64,000 nucleotides of DNA, taken from Acinetobacter sp. WCHAc010034. GTDB taxonomy: Bacteria > Pseudomonadota > Gammaproteobacteria > Pseudomonadales > Moraxellaceae. Within the stretch, counting starts at the first letter, position 1. Each line of letters begins with the position of its first letter. Of this stretch, positions 43,719 to 53,670 are shown piece by piece. The notes beneath the pieces are model-generated. The model did not search any database. It had not been told where the DNA came from and worked only from the letters and a program-made list of their open reading frames with translations. Made by a program: the position numbers and the translations under genes. The DNA lies in NCBI RefSeq assembly GCF_001696615.3, contig NZ_CP032279.1:2914001-2978000 (forward strand), in the 5' to 3' direction.

Positions 43719-45002
43719 ATGTCTTTCTTTGCATTGGGTGTCAACCATCAAACCGCCTCTGTAGAATTGCGCGAGCAAATTGCATTTAACCCTGAAAAGT
43801 TAAGCGCCCTGCTTGCGCAGCAAAGCCGTGCTGCCTGTCTGAATGACATGGTGGTGGTGTCTACCTGCAACCGGACTGAAGTCTATGCCATGTCTGACAA
43901 TGCAGATATGGTATTGAATTGGCTCGCTCAGGCCAATCATCTTGATGTTAAGCAATTGTCAAATCATGTCTACCGCTATGAAAATGCGCAGGCAGTGACG
44001 CACCTGATGCGCGTTGCCAGCGGCCTGGATTCTTTGATGCTGGGCGAACCGCAGATTTTAGGGCAGGTGAAAACCGCGCTGTCCTTAGCCAAAGATGCTG
44101 CAACCGTTTCGCCGGATTTAAACCGGATTTTTGAATATGCCTTCTACGCTGCCAAGCGGGTGCGCTCAGAAACTGCCGTGGGCAGCCATGCTGTGTCTAT
44201 GGGCTATGCCGTCGCGCAGCTGGCGCTGCAGGTATTCAGCAAGCCGGAGCAGCTGACCGTGCTGATTGCCGCGGCCGGCGAAATGAACAGCCTGGTGGCG
44301 AAGCATTTGGCGGAAATGGGCGTGGGAAAAATCATCATCTGCAACCGCACCCGCAGCCGCGCGGAAGCGCTGGCGCAGGAAATTGCCCACCGCGTGGATG
44401 TGGAAATTATTGAATTCGATGATCTGGCGGACAATCTGCACCGCGCCGATGTGATTTCCAGCTGCACCGGCAGCCTGCATCAGGTGATTTATTTCAAAGA
44501 TGTCAAAGCAGCCTTAAAAAAACGTAAATATAAGCAGATGCTGCTGGTGGATTTGGCCGTGCCGCGCGATATTGAAGCCAGGGTGGAAACGCTGGACGGT
44601 GTGTATTTATACGGCGTGGATGACCTGCAGAGCGTGATTGATGAAAACTTGGCGCAGCGCCGCCAGGCTGCGGTTGAAGCGGAAGTGATGGTGAATCAGC
44701 TGGCTACCGAGCTGGTGACCCAGCAGAAAGTCAATTCGGCCGGTTCAACCATTCATGCTTACCGTGAGCACGGCGAAAGCTTAAGGCAGGAAGAGCTGGC
44801 ACTGGCTCTGCAGCGCCTGCAGAAAGGCGCATCTGCAGAGCAGGTGCTGCGGGAATTTTCCTACCGGCTAGCCAATAAGCTGCTGCATCCAGCCTCAATT
44901 GCGCTGCGCCACGCAGCTACTGCGGAAGATCCGTCCTATTTTGAGATGATGGGGCAGGATTTAGCCGAAACGGCAGCCAAGCGCCGCCGGCCGAAAAAAT
45001 AA
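43719..45002 (+). CDS. hemA: Glutamyl-tRNA reductase
   Basis: HemA (427 aa) reduces glutamyl-tRNA to glutamate-1-semialdehyde, the first committed step of heme synthesis by the C5 route. The nucleophilic Cys is in [12 protein letters not shown] (about residue 50). The Rossmann NADPH domain includes [34 protein letters not shown], and the dimerisation helix is at the C terminus. Divergent from the TPR protein. A GC-rich hairpin at 45042-45077 ends the transcript. Confidence 0.96.
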   Translation: MSFFALGVNHQTASVELREQIAFNPEKLSALLAQQSRAACLNDMVVVSTCNRTEVYAMSDNADMVLNWLAQANHLDVKQLSNHVYRYENAQAVTHLMRVASGLDSLMLGEPQILGQVKTALSLAKDAATVSPDLNRIFEYAFYAAKRVRSETAVGSHAVSMGYAVAQLALQVFSKPEQLTVLIAAAGEMNSLVAKHLAEMGVGKIIICNRTRSRAEALAQEIAHRVDVEIIEFDDLADNLHRADVISSCTGSLHQVIYFKDVKAALKKRKYKQMLLVDLAVPRDIEARVETLDGVYLYGVDDLQSVIDENLAQRRQAAVEAEVMVNQLATELVTQQKVNSAGSTIHAYREHGESLRQEELALALQRLQKGASAEQVLREFSYRLANKLLHPASIALRHAATAEDPSYFEMMGQDLAETAAKRRRPKK

Positions 45003-45041
45003 GCTTGAAAGAAGGCTATTCCAGCCGTCCTGAACAGGATT

Positions 45042-45077
45042 AGGGCGCCTGGCCTGTGAAGGCGGGGCGCTCTTTTT
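45042..45077. terminator. Terminator between hemA and dnaG
   Basis: AGGGCGCC pairs with GGGCGCTCT (one G-T pair), followed by five T; it also covers the dnaG end. Confidence 0.55.
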
Positions 45078-47001
45078 AGTCTTCCAGCAGGGTCAGCGAC
45101 CTTTTTTTGCCAATTTCATAAATTTTCTGCTTCAGGTTGCGCATTTCGGCAAGGCTGGAAAATTTCTTGGATTTAAGCTTCTGCTGCAGGCATTCATACT
45201 GCAGCTTGGTCGAAAGGTCGGCTGCCAGCTTGTCCGCCTGTTCCGGCGACGAGGTATAGTCGCTGATATTGGCGTGCTCTAAAATATTCTGCAGTTCATG
45301 ATGATAGGCTGCACATGCGCCCAGCGCATAATAGGATGACAGCTCTGGATCATCCGGCAGGTCATCAAAAATAATATTGAAGATATTCAGAATATGGAAC
45401 AGCAGCAGGTCCTGCGGGATCAGCGCGCGCAGCGGCTCAAAATGAATGTATAAATACGGATGATTGATCAGAATCGCAATCACATATTCTTCGGCGTCAA
45501 TTTTTGTGCTGAAGCTTAAGGAGGCGTCATTGTTGACCTGCGGCTGCCATTTGCGGCTGAAGCCGAGCTTTTCGCGGAAATACTGCTGCAGCAGGTAGCG
45601 GTAAGAGCCTGTTTTAGGCAGCAGCTCGGTCAGCTGGCGCAGTTCGCCCATGACCTGGCTTTTGCCTTCCGGCGAGGCGGGGTCATAGCTCTGGGTTAAA
45701 TGCGCAAAGACAAATTCGGACAGCAGCGGCGCAGTGTCCAGCAGGCGCCGGAAGTTTTCAATGCCTTCGCGCCGGATCAGCGAATCCGGATCGTGCTCAT
45801 TCGGCAGCACAAAGAATTTCAGCTCACGGCCGTCATTCAGCAGCGGCAGGGCAATTTCCAGCGTGCGCCGGGCGGCTTTCTGGCCGGCGGCGTCGCCGTC
45901 AAAGGCAATGGTAATGCGGCTGTTCTGCTTGAACAGAATATTCAGATGCTCGGTATTGCTGGCCGTGCCTAAAGTCGCCACCGCGCCGGCAATGCCGTAC
46001 TGCTGCAGCGCAATCACGTCCATATAGCCTTCCACCATCAGCCAGTCCTGGGCTTTCTGCTTGCGGCCTTCGTACAGGCCGTACAGAAGCTGGTTTTTAT
46101 GGAAGACTTCAGAATCCGGCGAGTTGATGTATTTCGGCTTGATTTCATCGTTTAGCGCGCGGCCGCCGAAGCCGACTACGCGGCCTTTGGCGTCGCGGAT
46201 CGGGAAAATCACCCGGTCGCGCAGCAGGTCAAAGTCGCGTCCGCTGTCGCTGGTGCGGATCAGGCCCAGCAGCTTCAGGCCTTCAATATCCTGCGGAAAG
46301 GCTTTTTCCAGATGCTGCCAGTCTTCCGGCGCATAGCCTAAGCGCCAATAGGCAATGGTTTCGCGGGACAGGCCGCGCTGCCGGAAATATTTCTGCGCGT
46401 TCTGGCTGTGCGGCAGCTGGCGCTCATAGAACTGGGCGATATTTTCCAGCAGGTCATACAGGTTGCCGTCCGGCGCGGCTTCTTCAAATGCCGGCGGCTG
46501 GCTGAATGCGGCGAAAGGATCATGGCCGTAAAAGGCGTCATCCTGCGCCTGAAACTCTGCAAAAGGGTCATGCTCAAATGCCGGGGCAGGGCTGTGGCCG
46601 GCAGCATCCGCAGCTTTCTGTGCAGGCTGCGCCGGCGGCTGTGCCTGAGCAGGCGCTTTGGGCTTTGGCGCTTCGCGCTTGTATTTCAGCTTATTCGAAT
46701 CATGATTGTCTTTCGGCAGTTCAATGCCGGTCTGGCTGGACAGGTCTTTCATCACTTCAATGAAATTGCGGCTGCCGATATCCATTAAAAAGCGGATGGC
46801 GTTGCCGTTGGCCTGACAGCCGAAGCAGTGGAAATACTGCTTATCGCGGTAGACGTGAAAAGATGGCGATTTTTCCTGATGGAACGGGCAGCAGCCTGAA
46901 TAGGTGCGCCCGGTCTTTTTTAATTTCACAAATTGACCAATCACATCGACAATGTCGGTGCGGTCCAGAATCTGGTCAATGGTGTGCTGAGGAATCGCCA
47001 T
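45076..47001 (-). CDS. dnaG: DNA primase
   Basis: DnaG (641 aa) lays RNA primers at the replication fork. The CHC2 zinc finger has Cys38, His41, Cys59 and Cys62. The TOPRIM core includes VEGYMDVIALQQYGIAGAVATLGTA and IAFDGDAAGQKAARRTLE. The C-terminal DnaB-interaction domain ends the protein. It is some 60 residues longer than E. coli DnaG, because of a Pro/Ala/Gln-rich insert at about residues 100-180 between the zinc and polymerase domains that has two HDPFA units. It is not next to rpoD or rpsU. Confidence 0.96.
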   Translation of the reverse strand: MAIPQHTIDQILDRTDIVDVIGQFVKLKKTGRTYSGCCPFHQEKSPSFHVYRDKQYFHCFGCQANGNAIRFLMDIGSRNFIEVMKDLSSQTGIELPKDNHDSNKLKYKREAPKPKAPAQAQPPAQPAQKAADAAGHSPAPAFEHDPFAEFQAQDDAFYGHDPFAAFSQPPAFEEAAPDGNLYDLLENIAQFYERQLPHSQNAQKYFRQRGLSRETIAYWRLGYAPEDWQHLEKAFPQDIEGLKLLGLIRTSDSGRDFDLLRDRVIFPIRDAKGRVVGFGGRALNDEIKPKYINSPDSEVFHKNQLLYGLYEGRKQKAQDWLMVEGYMDVIALQQYGIAGAVATLGTASNTEHLNILFKQNSRITIAFDGDAAGQKAARRTLEIALPLLNDGRELKFFVLPNEHDPDSLIRREGIENFRRLLDTAPLLSEFVFAHLTQSYDPASPEGKSQVMGELRQLTELLPKTGSYRYLLQQYFREKLGFSRKWQPQVNNDASLSFSTKIDAEEYVIAILINHPYLYIHFEPLRALIPQDLLLFHILNIFNIIFDDLPDDPELSSYYALGACAAYHHELQNILEHANISDYTSSPEQADKLAADLSTKLQYECLQQKLKSKKFSSLAEMRNLKQKIYEIGKKRSLTLLED

Positions 47002-47146
47002 GCTGTTTTGTCGGGGTAATCCAGTCGTCTAAAAGAGGATGCAGCAGCGTGAAAGCTGAACGCCTGCATCTATGCTGAGCATTAATTTGTATACCTTTTA
47101 GCCGGGCAGATCAAGCCGGATCAAAATCCGCAGCGCTGCGATGCTA

Positions 47147-47172
47147 AAAGGGCAAGTATGATAACTTGCCCT
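47147..47172 (-). terminator. Terminator of bamD
   Basis: AAAAGGGCAAGT-ATGATA-ACTTGCCCTT, with a minus-strand TTTT tail. Confidence 0.8.
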
Positions 47173-47203
47173 TCAGTAAAAATCGACCTGTATAGCAGAT
47201 GAT

Positions 47204-48196
47204 TTATTGCGCCGGTTTTTCAATCTCTGCTGATTCAGCTTTTGGGCGATCCAGCAAGCCGAAAGACAGGCGGTTGGTTAAGCTGCGGCTTTCGCCGTCA
47301 TTGCCGGCGCTTTTGGCTTCATCCTGCTCAGAATGCGTGCGGCCTTCTTTGCCGAAAATGCCTAAAGTCGCGCGGTTCAGGAAGCTGCCTTCGCTGCGCG
47401 CAGCCCGCATGTTGACGGTGCCGTCAGATTTCACCAGCTCAGGATAGTTGATTTTCAGCACGTCAATATACTGCTGGGCAGTGGCCTGATCGCCTAATTT
47501 GCCATAGCCGTAGGCAATGGTCGCCAGCGCTTCAGGAATTTGCGGGGTTTGCGGATAGTGTTCCACGACCCAAAGCGAGCGCTCTACCGCGGCCAAATAG
47601 GCTTTGCGCTTAATGTTGAAGCGGGCGGCGTTCATTTCGCTTTCAGCCAGTTCCTGGCCGATGAACTTCATGCGCTGCGCAGCGTCTACCGCATAGGTGC
47701 TGGAAGGGTAGCGGCGGATAAAGTCAACAAAGTTCTGATAGGCCACTTTCAGATAGCTGACATCGCGGTGCGACTGCTTTAATGACGTGTAGCGCAGCAG
47801 GCCGTTGTAGTTCTGCTCCATATTGGATACGCCGCGCACATAGTAGGCGTAGTCTGCATTCGGGTGCTGCGGATTCAGGCGGATAAAGCGGTCAGCCAGG
47901 GCAATGGCGGCTTCATAGTCTTTCTGCTGGAATTTGACATACAGCAATTCCAGCTGCGCCTGAGCGGCATAGCTGCCAGTCGGGTAATAGGTTTCCAACG
48001 CTTCCAAATGCTTGGCCGCGTCGGTATATTGATGACGGTCCAGCGCTTTTTTTGCTTTTTCAATATAAACCTGTTCGCTGGATTGCGGACCAGTATCAAC
48101 CACATCTTTTTTTGGATTGCTGCTGCAGCCGGCCATTGCAGCGGCAATGCCCACGGTTAGAGCGAGCATTGTCATTTTATAATGCGGTAGCGACAT
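47204..48196 (-). CDS. bamD: BamD, outer-membrane protein assembly factor
   Basis: Essential lipoprotein of the BAM complex (330 aa), with a signal peptide ending in lipobox MAGC. Five TPR-like repeats follow: ALDRHQYTDAAKHLEALETYYPTGSYAAQAQLELLYVKFQQKDYEAAIALADRFIRLNPQHPNADYAYYVRGVS and so on. It is about 85 residues longer than E. coli BamD, the extra length being a charged C-terminal tail (EGRTHSEQDEAKSAGNDGESRS...). Divergent from rluD, the arrangement seen across gammaproteobacteria. Confidence 0.93.
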   Translation of the reverse strand: MSLPHYKMTMLALTVGIAAAMAGCSSNPKKDVVDTGPQSSEQVYIEKAKKALDRHQYTDAAKHLEALETYYPTGSYAAQAQLELLYVKFQQKDYEAAIALADRFIRLNPQHPNADYAYYVRGVSNMEQNYNGLLRYTSLKQSHRDVSYLKVAYQNFVDFIRRYPSSTYAVDAAQRMKFIGQELAESEMNAARFNIKRKAYLAAVERSLWVVEHYPQTPQIPEALATIAYGYGKLGDQATAQQYIDVLKINYPELVKSDGTVNMRAARSEGSFLNRATLGIFGKEGRTHSEQDEAKSAGNDGESRSLTNRLSFGLLDRPKAESAEIEKPAQ

Positions 48197-48267
48197 AAAA
48201 ATTCCTCTGTTAATACTGGCAATGAGCTACAATTGCACTATTAAACCACTTTTGCCTGAATGATCAA

Positions 48268-49320
48268 ATGACTCAAGCACAATCTTCCGATACATCTTTC
48301 CCTGAAACTGATTTCAATTTACTTGAAGATTCTGAGGATGCAGATAACCATACTTCAGACGCAACTGCAACACGTTTATCGTTGCAATTTCAACTGGATG
48401 AAAGCTTTTTAGGGCAGCGCATCGACCAGGTCGCAGCCATCGTCTGGCCTGATTTTTCGCGCGAAAAACTCAAGCAGTGGCTAAAGGAAGGCCATTTGTT
48501 GGTCAATGGTAACAGCGTAAAGCCGAAGTATAAATCTGAGGGAAATGAGCTGCTGACGTTGGACGTCGAGCTGGAAGCGCAAACCCGAAGCCTGCCTGAA
48601 GATATTCCTTTAGACATCGTGTATGAAGATGACGACATTATGGTCATCAATAAGCCGGTCGGCATGGTGGTGCATCCGGGCGCCGGCAATGTGACCGGAA
48701 CTTTAGTGAACGCCATCCTGCATCATTATCCTAGGTCTGCGGAACTGTCCCGCGCGGGCCTGGTGCACCGCATTGACAAAGACACTTCCGGACTGCTGGT
48801 TGTGGCTAAAAATCTTGAAGCGCAGTTCTCGCTCAGCAAGCAGCTGGCGAAAAAAACGGTTTACCGGGTGTATGACCTGATTGCCTACGGCGCGATTATT
48901 GCCGGCGGCATGATTGACCAGCCGATTAAGCGCCATCCTGTAGACCGCATTAAAATGGCGATTCTGCCGGGCGGCAAAGAGGCTGTGACGCACTACAATG
49001 TGAAAGAGCGCTTTCAGCATTTCACCCGCATTCAGGCGCGCCTGGAAACCGGCCGTACCCATCAGATCCGCGTGCATTTCAGCTATATCGGCCACGGCTT
49101 AGTCGGCGACCCAGTATATATGAACCGCGTGCGCGTGCCGGCAGGGGCGTCGCAGCTGCTTGCGGATACGCTGCGCGGCTTCAAGCGCCAGGCGCTGCAT
49201 GCGGCCAAGCTGGGCCTTGTGCATCCGCGCTCAGGCGAAGAGATGATGTTTGAAGCGCCGTGGCCTGAAGACCTGACTCATCTGGTTGAAGTGCTGCGCA
49301 CCGAAAATAAAGCCTATTGA
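48268..49320 (+). CDS. rluD: 23S rRNA pseudouridine synthase RluD
   Basis: Pseudouridine synthase (350 aa) modifying positions 1911, 1915 and 1917 of helix 69 in 23S rRNA. An acidic N-terminal stretch of about 35 residues precedes an S4 RNA-binding domain (LGQRIDQVAAIVWPDFSREKLKQWLKEGHLLVNG). The catalytic domain follows with Asp in GLVHRIDKDTSGLLVVAKN. ETGRTHQIRVHFSYIGHGLVGDPVY completes the family signature. Upstream of and probably cotranscribed with pgeF. Confidence 0.95.
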   Translation: MTQAQSSDTSFPETDFNLLEDSEDADNHTSDATATRLSLQFQLDESFLGQRIDQVAAIVWPDFSREKLKQWLKEGHLLVNGNSVKPKYKSEGNELLTLDVELEAQTRSLPEDIPLDIVYEDDDIMVINKPVGMVVHPGAGNVTGTLVNAILHHYPRSAELSRAGLVHRIDKDTSGLLVVAKNLEAQFSLSKQLAKKTVYRVYDLIAYGAIIAGGMIDQPIKRHPVDRIKMAILPGGKEAVTHYNVKERFQHFTRIQARLETGRTHQIRVHFSYIGHGLVGDPVYMNRVRVPAGASQLLADTLRGFKRQALHAAKLGLVHPRSGEEMMFEAPWPEDLTHLVEVLRTENKAY

Positions 49321-49369
49321 TTTCCGCGCGGATGAATTTAAGCCCATCAAGCATATAAAGGAAGGTGAC

Positions 49370-50110
49370 ATGCAGTTTGTTCAAGGCCTGCCGAAAGGCG
49401 TATTTGCGGGCCAGACCCGGGTGCATCATGAGAAAGCCCTGCCGTCTCAGGTCCCTGATCTGGCCGGCTTCAATCTGGCTTTGCATGTCAATGACGACCC
49501 GCAGCGCGTGCAGCGCCACCGCATGGCGCTGCTGGAAGAATTTTCCGCCTATGGGGTGAATAAGGTGACGTGGATGACCCAGACCCACAGCACCATTTGC
49601 CGCACCATTAATGCAGAAATGCCTTTTGATGCGCTTGAGGGCGACGGCTTGGTGACGCAAACCGCAGGCCATGCCTTGATGATGATGACGGCGGACTGCC
49701 TGCCTGTGGTCTTGGGCAATGCGGAAGGCACCGAAGTCGCCAACCTGCATGCCGGCTGGCGCGGTCTGGCGCACGGCATTATTGAAACTACAGTTGCCTC
49801 CATGCAGCATCCGCCGGCCTGGGCATGGCTGGGCGCCGCCATCTGTCAGGACAGCTTTGAAATAGGCGCGGAAGTGAAGCAGGAATTCTGTTGCAAATAC
49901 CCTGAGCTGGACAGCGCATTTAAGGCCGGCGTCAAGGAAGGCAAGTTTTATGCAGACCTGTATGCGATTGCCCGCTATATTCTGCAGCGCCAGGGCGTGC
50001 AAATGGTGCTGGGCGGCGATCAGTGCTCTTACCGGCAGCCGGAGGAGTATTTCTCCTACCGGCGCGCTGCAAAAACCGGCCGCATGGCGGCATTCGTGTT
50101 TATGGCCTGA
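49370..50110 (+). CDS. pgeF: Polyphenol oxidase/laccase-domain protein (YfiH/PgeF)
   Basis: A 246-aa protein of the DUF152/multicopper-like laccase domain family; E. coli PgeF/YfiH corrects peptidoglycan by removing wrongly added amino acids, while relatives act on purine nucleosides. Metal-binding residues are in the conserved places: His in TWMTQTHSTI, Cys in MTADCLPVVLG and His in ANLHAGWRGL. The ATG at 49370 with GGAAGGTGAC upstream is the start; the frame is open earlier but that part overlaps rluD. Order bamD/rluD/pgeF is conserved. Confidence 0.9.
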   Translation: MQFVQGLPKGVFAGQTRVHHEKALPSQVPDLAGFNLALHVNDDPQRVQRHRMALLEEFSAYGVNKVTWMTQTHSTICRTINAEMPFDALEGDGLVTQTAGHALMMMTADCLPVVLGNAEGTEVANLHAGWRGLAHGIIETTVASMQHPPAWAWLGAAICQDSFEIGAEVKQEFCCKYPELDSAFKAGVKEGKFYADLYAIARYILQRQGVQMVLGGDQCSYRQPEEYFSYRRAAKTGRMAAFVFMA

Positions 50111-50150
50111 AAATGCTAAACTTGACTGAATCTATAGACTTTTAACTGTT

Positions 50151-50702
50151 ATGTCTTTATCCGAAAAATCTATCGCAATTGTTTATCACAGCCCGTACGG
50201 ACATACGGCAAAGGTCGCCTCTTTTATTGCTCAGGGCGCGCAGCAGGCCGGTGTTCAAGTGCACAGCATGAATATTGAACAGATAGATTGGGATATTCTG
50301 GACCGGTCCGATGCCATTGTATTCGGCTGCCCGACCTATATGGGCAACCTGACCTCTGGCCTGAAGCTGTTTATGGAGCAGTCTTCCAAGCGCTGGCTGG
50401 CGCGGGCATGGCAGGGCAAAGTGGCTGCCGGCTTCACCAACGGCGGCGGCTTAAGCGGCGATAAGCTGGCGGTGCTGCAGCAGATCAATTTATTCGCCAT
50501 GCAGCACGGCATGCTGTGGGCGGGCTTGCCGATGATGCCGACAGGGCGCAGCGGGCAAGACCTGAACCGCATGTCAAGCTTTCTGGGCCTGATGACCCAG
50601 TCGGACAATGCGCCGGTAGAAATTACCCCGCCGCAAGGCGACTTGAATACAGCGCTGTGGTTTGGCGAATACTTGGGTTTATTGCTGAATAAGTTTAAAT
50701 AA
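50151..50702 (+). CDS. Flavodoxin-like (WrbA-type) NAD(P)H oxidoreductase
   Basis: A 183-aa flavodoxin-fold protein and paralogue of the one at 19248-19802. It has the phosphate loop YHSPYGHTAKVASFIAQG, then AIVFGCPTYMGNLTSGLKLFMEQSSKRWLARAWQGK and GFTNGGGLSGDKLAVLQQINLFAMQHGMLW. Unlike the other copy it has no adjacent regulator gene and sits alone after pgeF. Quinone or disulphide reduction using FMN and NAD(P)H is likely from the family. The ATG at 50151 has no obvious ribosome-binding site. Confidence 0.82.
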   Translation: MSLSEKSIAIVYHSPYGHTAKVASFIAQGAQQAGVQVHSMNIEQIDWDILDRSDAIVFGCPTYMGNLTSGLKLFMEQSSKRWLARAWQGKVAAGFTNGGGLSGDKLAVLQQINLFAMQHGMLWAGLPMMPTGRSGQDLNRMSSFLGLMTQSDNAPVEITPPQGDLNTALWFGEYLGLLLNKFK

Positions 50703-50745
50703 TTTGCAGATGCCGTCAGGCTGATAAATATTTGCTGTCAGGCGC

Positions 50746-50780
50746 AAAGCTGGAAGGATTTTTTATTCTTCCGGCTTTTT
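50746..50780 (+). terminator. Terminator after the flavodoxin-like gene
   Basis: AAGCtGGAAG pairs with CTTCCGGCTT, then a run of T. The rest of the gap up to 50986 holds only a palindrome at 50869-50898. Confidence 0.75.
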
Positions 50781-50868
50781 TATTGGGGCTTATGAAAATA
50801 GAAAACCTGCGAATGGGCGATGCAGATCGCTTAAGCGTAATCGTATTGCTGCTGATTGATAATCCCCC

Positions 50869-50898
50869 TGACCTTGAGCCATATATGGCGCAAGGTCA
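50869..50898. repeat. 30-bp intergenic palindrome of unknown role
   Basis: TGACCTTG, then A-GCCATATATGGC-G, then CAAGGTCA. The arms pair perfectly apart from the single A/G position. No T run follows. It might be an operator without an adjacent gene or a remnant of one. Confidence 0.5.
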
Positions 50899-50986
50899 AA
50901 GAGCGGGGAGATGAACAGCACTGCTGCGCAAGAGGAGGATTAAAAAGGCTTAACTGGCCGGCATCACTCCGCATGCAGGCTTTCTC

Positions 50987-51463
50987 TTACTTATGAAAAA
51001 TCCGCGCTTTGTCGCGCTGCCAGTCGCGGTCTTTCTCAGTCGCGCGCTTGTCATGCAATTGCTTGCCTTTCACCAGAGCAATCTCCAGCTTCGCTAAACG
51101 GCCTTTCCAGTAGCAGGCTAAAGGCACGCAGGCGTAGCCCTTTTGATTGACTGCGCCCAGCAGCTTGTCAATTTCGCGCTTGCTGAGCAAAAGCTTACGG
51201 GTGCGGCGGGCTTCCGGCACAATATGGGTAGATGCGCTGAGCAGCGGCTGCACCTGCGCGCCGAATAAAAAGGCTTCGCCATTTTTGAAGGTGATATAGC
51301 TTTCCGTTAAGGTCATGCGGCCGGCGCGCAGCGACTTTACTTCCCAGCCTTGCAAAGAAAGTCCAGCTTCAAATTTCTCTTCAATAAAATAATCGTGGCG
51401 GGCACGCTTGTTCTGCGCAATGGTTCCGCCGTTATTTTTTTTAACAACAGTTACTTTCGACAT
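50987..51463 (-). CDS. smpB: SsrA-binding protein SmpB
   Basis: SmpB (158 aa) escorts tmRNA to stalled ribosomes in trans-translation. Core motifs are present: [40 protein letters not shown] near the N terminus and [51 protein letters not shown], followed by the [12 protein letters not shown] tail that folds in the mRNA channel. Divergent from coaD. The tmRNA gene ssrA itself is not in the window. Confidence 0.96.
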   Translation of the reverse strand: MSKVTVVKKNNGGTIAQNKRARHDYFIEEKFEAGLSLQGWEVKSLRAGRMTLTESYITFKNGEAFLFGAQVQPLLSASTHIVPEARRTRKLLLSKREIDKLLGAVNQKGYACVPLACYWKGRLAKLEIALVKGKQLHDKRATEKDRDWQRDKARIFHK

Positions 51464-51585
51464 AATCAGAAACTTCCAAAGTTGCAGCTATTGTACCCGA
51501 ACTTGAACGCAGGTGAAGTTTTTAAATTGATGGAGTTTCTTCACCAGAAAACAAGATTTTGCTAACATAAGGCTCTACAAAATAA

Positions 51586-52092
<507 letters not shown>

Positions 52093-52093
52093 A

Positions 52094-52360
52094 GTGTCTT
52101 TATATATCACCGATGAATGCATCAATTGTGATGTCTGTGAACCCGTATGCCCGAATGAGGCGATTTTTATGGGTGAAATCATTTATGAGATTAACCCTGA
52201 TTTATGCACGGAATGCGTCGGGCATTACGACAAGCCGCAGTGCCAGCTGTTCTGTCCGGTGGACTGCATTCCGCTCGATCCGAACCATGCGGAAAGCCAA
52301 GAACAGCTGATGCAGAAATATGAAAAACTGATTGCTCAAAAAACATCAAGCAATGAGTGA
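52094..52360 (+). CDS. YfhL-type 2[4Fe-4S] ferredoxin
   Basis: Small ferredoxin (88 aa) with two [4Fe-4S] motifs: ECINCDVCEPVCPNEA and a second, longer-spaced set in CTECVGHYDKPQCQLFCPVDCI. The extra residues inside the second motif are typical of the YfhL/Alvin family, whose clusters have very low potentials. GTG start at 52094 directly after the coaD stop. The electron partner is unknown. The neighbouring coaD gene is the usual association in gammaproteobacteria. Confidence 0.92.
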   Translation: MSLYITDECINCDVCEPVCPNEAIFMGEIIYEINPDLCTECVGHYDKPQCQLFCPVDCIPLDPNHAESQEQLMQKYEKLIAQKTSSNE

Positions 52361-52370
52361 ATTTTTTTGC

Positions 52371-52376
52371 TAAGAT
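52371..52376 (+). promoter_or_regulatory. Extended -10 promoter of rnpB
   Basis: TG-C-TAAGAT (the TAAGAT at 52371-52376), 9 bp before the first base of RNase P RNA; no strong -35. Confidence 0.5.
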
Positions 52377-52384
52377 GCGCGCTC

Positions 52385-52758
<374 letters not shown>

Positions 52759-52791
52759 ATCAAATTTTGATCAATTAAGCGCATTAGGTAC

Positions 52792-52820
52792 TTGACGTAC
52801 TTGCAATAAAACAACATAAT
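52792..52820 (+). promoter_or_regulatory. Promoter of tRNA-Met
   Basis: TTGACG (52792-52797), 17-bp spacer, CATAAT (52815-52820), 15 bp before the tRNA. Confidence 0.75.
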
Positions 52821-52835
52821 GCGCGCACAGTTTAT

Positions 52836-52912
52836 GGCTATGTAGCTCAGTTGGTTAGAGCACCGCACTCATAATGCGGGGGTCACAGGTTCAAGTCCCG
52901 TCATAGCCACCA
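52836..52912 (+). tRNA. tRNA-Met (CAT), elongator type
   Basis: 77 nt with encoded CCA. Acceptor GGCTATG pairs with CATAGCC. Anticodon CAT lies in CACTCATAATG. The sequence agrees closely with E. coli elongator tRNA-Met rather than initiator tRNA or tRNA-Ile2. It has its own promoter and terminator. Confidence 0.95.
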
Positions 52913-52919
52913 TTTTTAT

Positions 52920-52949
52920 ATACCGCGTTCCAAAACGCGGTATTTTTTT
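52920..52949 (+). terminator. Terminator of tRNA-Met
   Basis: TACCGCGTT-CCAA-AACGCGGTA and seven T. Confidence 0.85.
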
Positions 52950-53670
52950 GCCTGCAGGTTTTGCAGTTTCATAAGTTGATTAAAATTTTCTGTTCAGATA
53001 GCTTATGTTTAATTTATTAATAATGAATTAAAAATGTCTGAAAATAATCCACTTAATTGGTCTAAAGATAATTTTGAAGAAGATTTTAATGCGTGGGAAG
53101 GCGATCTTTGGGATAGGCAGCGTTTAGGCATTCAGCTCACAAATTATGTTGACCGTTTGCAGTGCGGTGCTGTATTGGCTTTAGATGCACGCTGGGGTGA
53201 GGGTAAAACGTGGTTTGTAAGGCATTGGCAAAAGCATTTAGAGACTACAGAGCCTCATAAACACAATGTGATCTATTTGGATGCATTTGCAAATGATTAT
53301 TTGGAAGATCCTTTTTTAGTCATTTCTTCTGAAATTACAAGTTGTCTTTCAAAAGATGATGATGTTGATAAAAGTCATATCAATACTTTTAAGGAAAAAG
53401 CCGCTGCGGCATATCAGGCTTTATTGCCAAGCTTACCTAAAGTGTTGCTGACTTTAGGTTTGAATTTAATCAGTGGTGGCGTCTTAGGGACAGTCGTTCA
53501 GGAGATTCATAAAGCAGGTGAGAAAGCTATTGAGTCTGCGACTGATGAAATTGGTGATAAAATAAAAGAAAGCATAGAGGCAAAAATTGAATCTCATGAA
53601 GCGGATAAAAATACTTTATTGGCATTTAAGCAAGAATTAGCTCAATTAGCTGAAAAATTAGGGCGTGTCC

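Noticed and set aside
50791..50914. Short ORF MKIENLRMGDADRLSVIV... after the flavodoxin-like gene
   Set aside because: About 40 codons after the terminator, no ribosome site, no recognisable family, and its end coincides with the 30-bp palindrome; probably chance.
52836..53033. tRNA-Met as an integration site of a genomic island
   Set aside because: No integrase gene and no second copy of the tRNA 3' end near 55300 were found; only one acquired gene is present.
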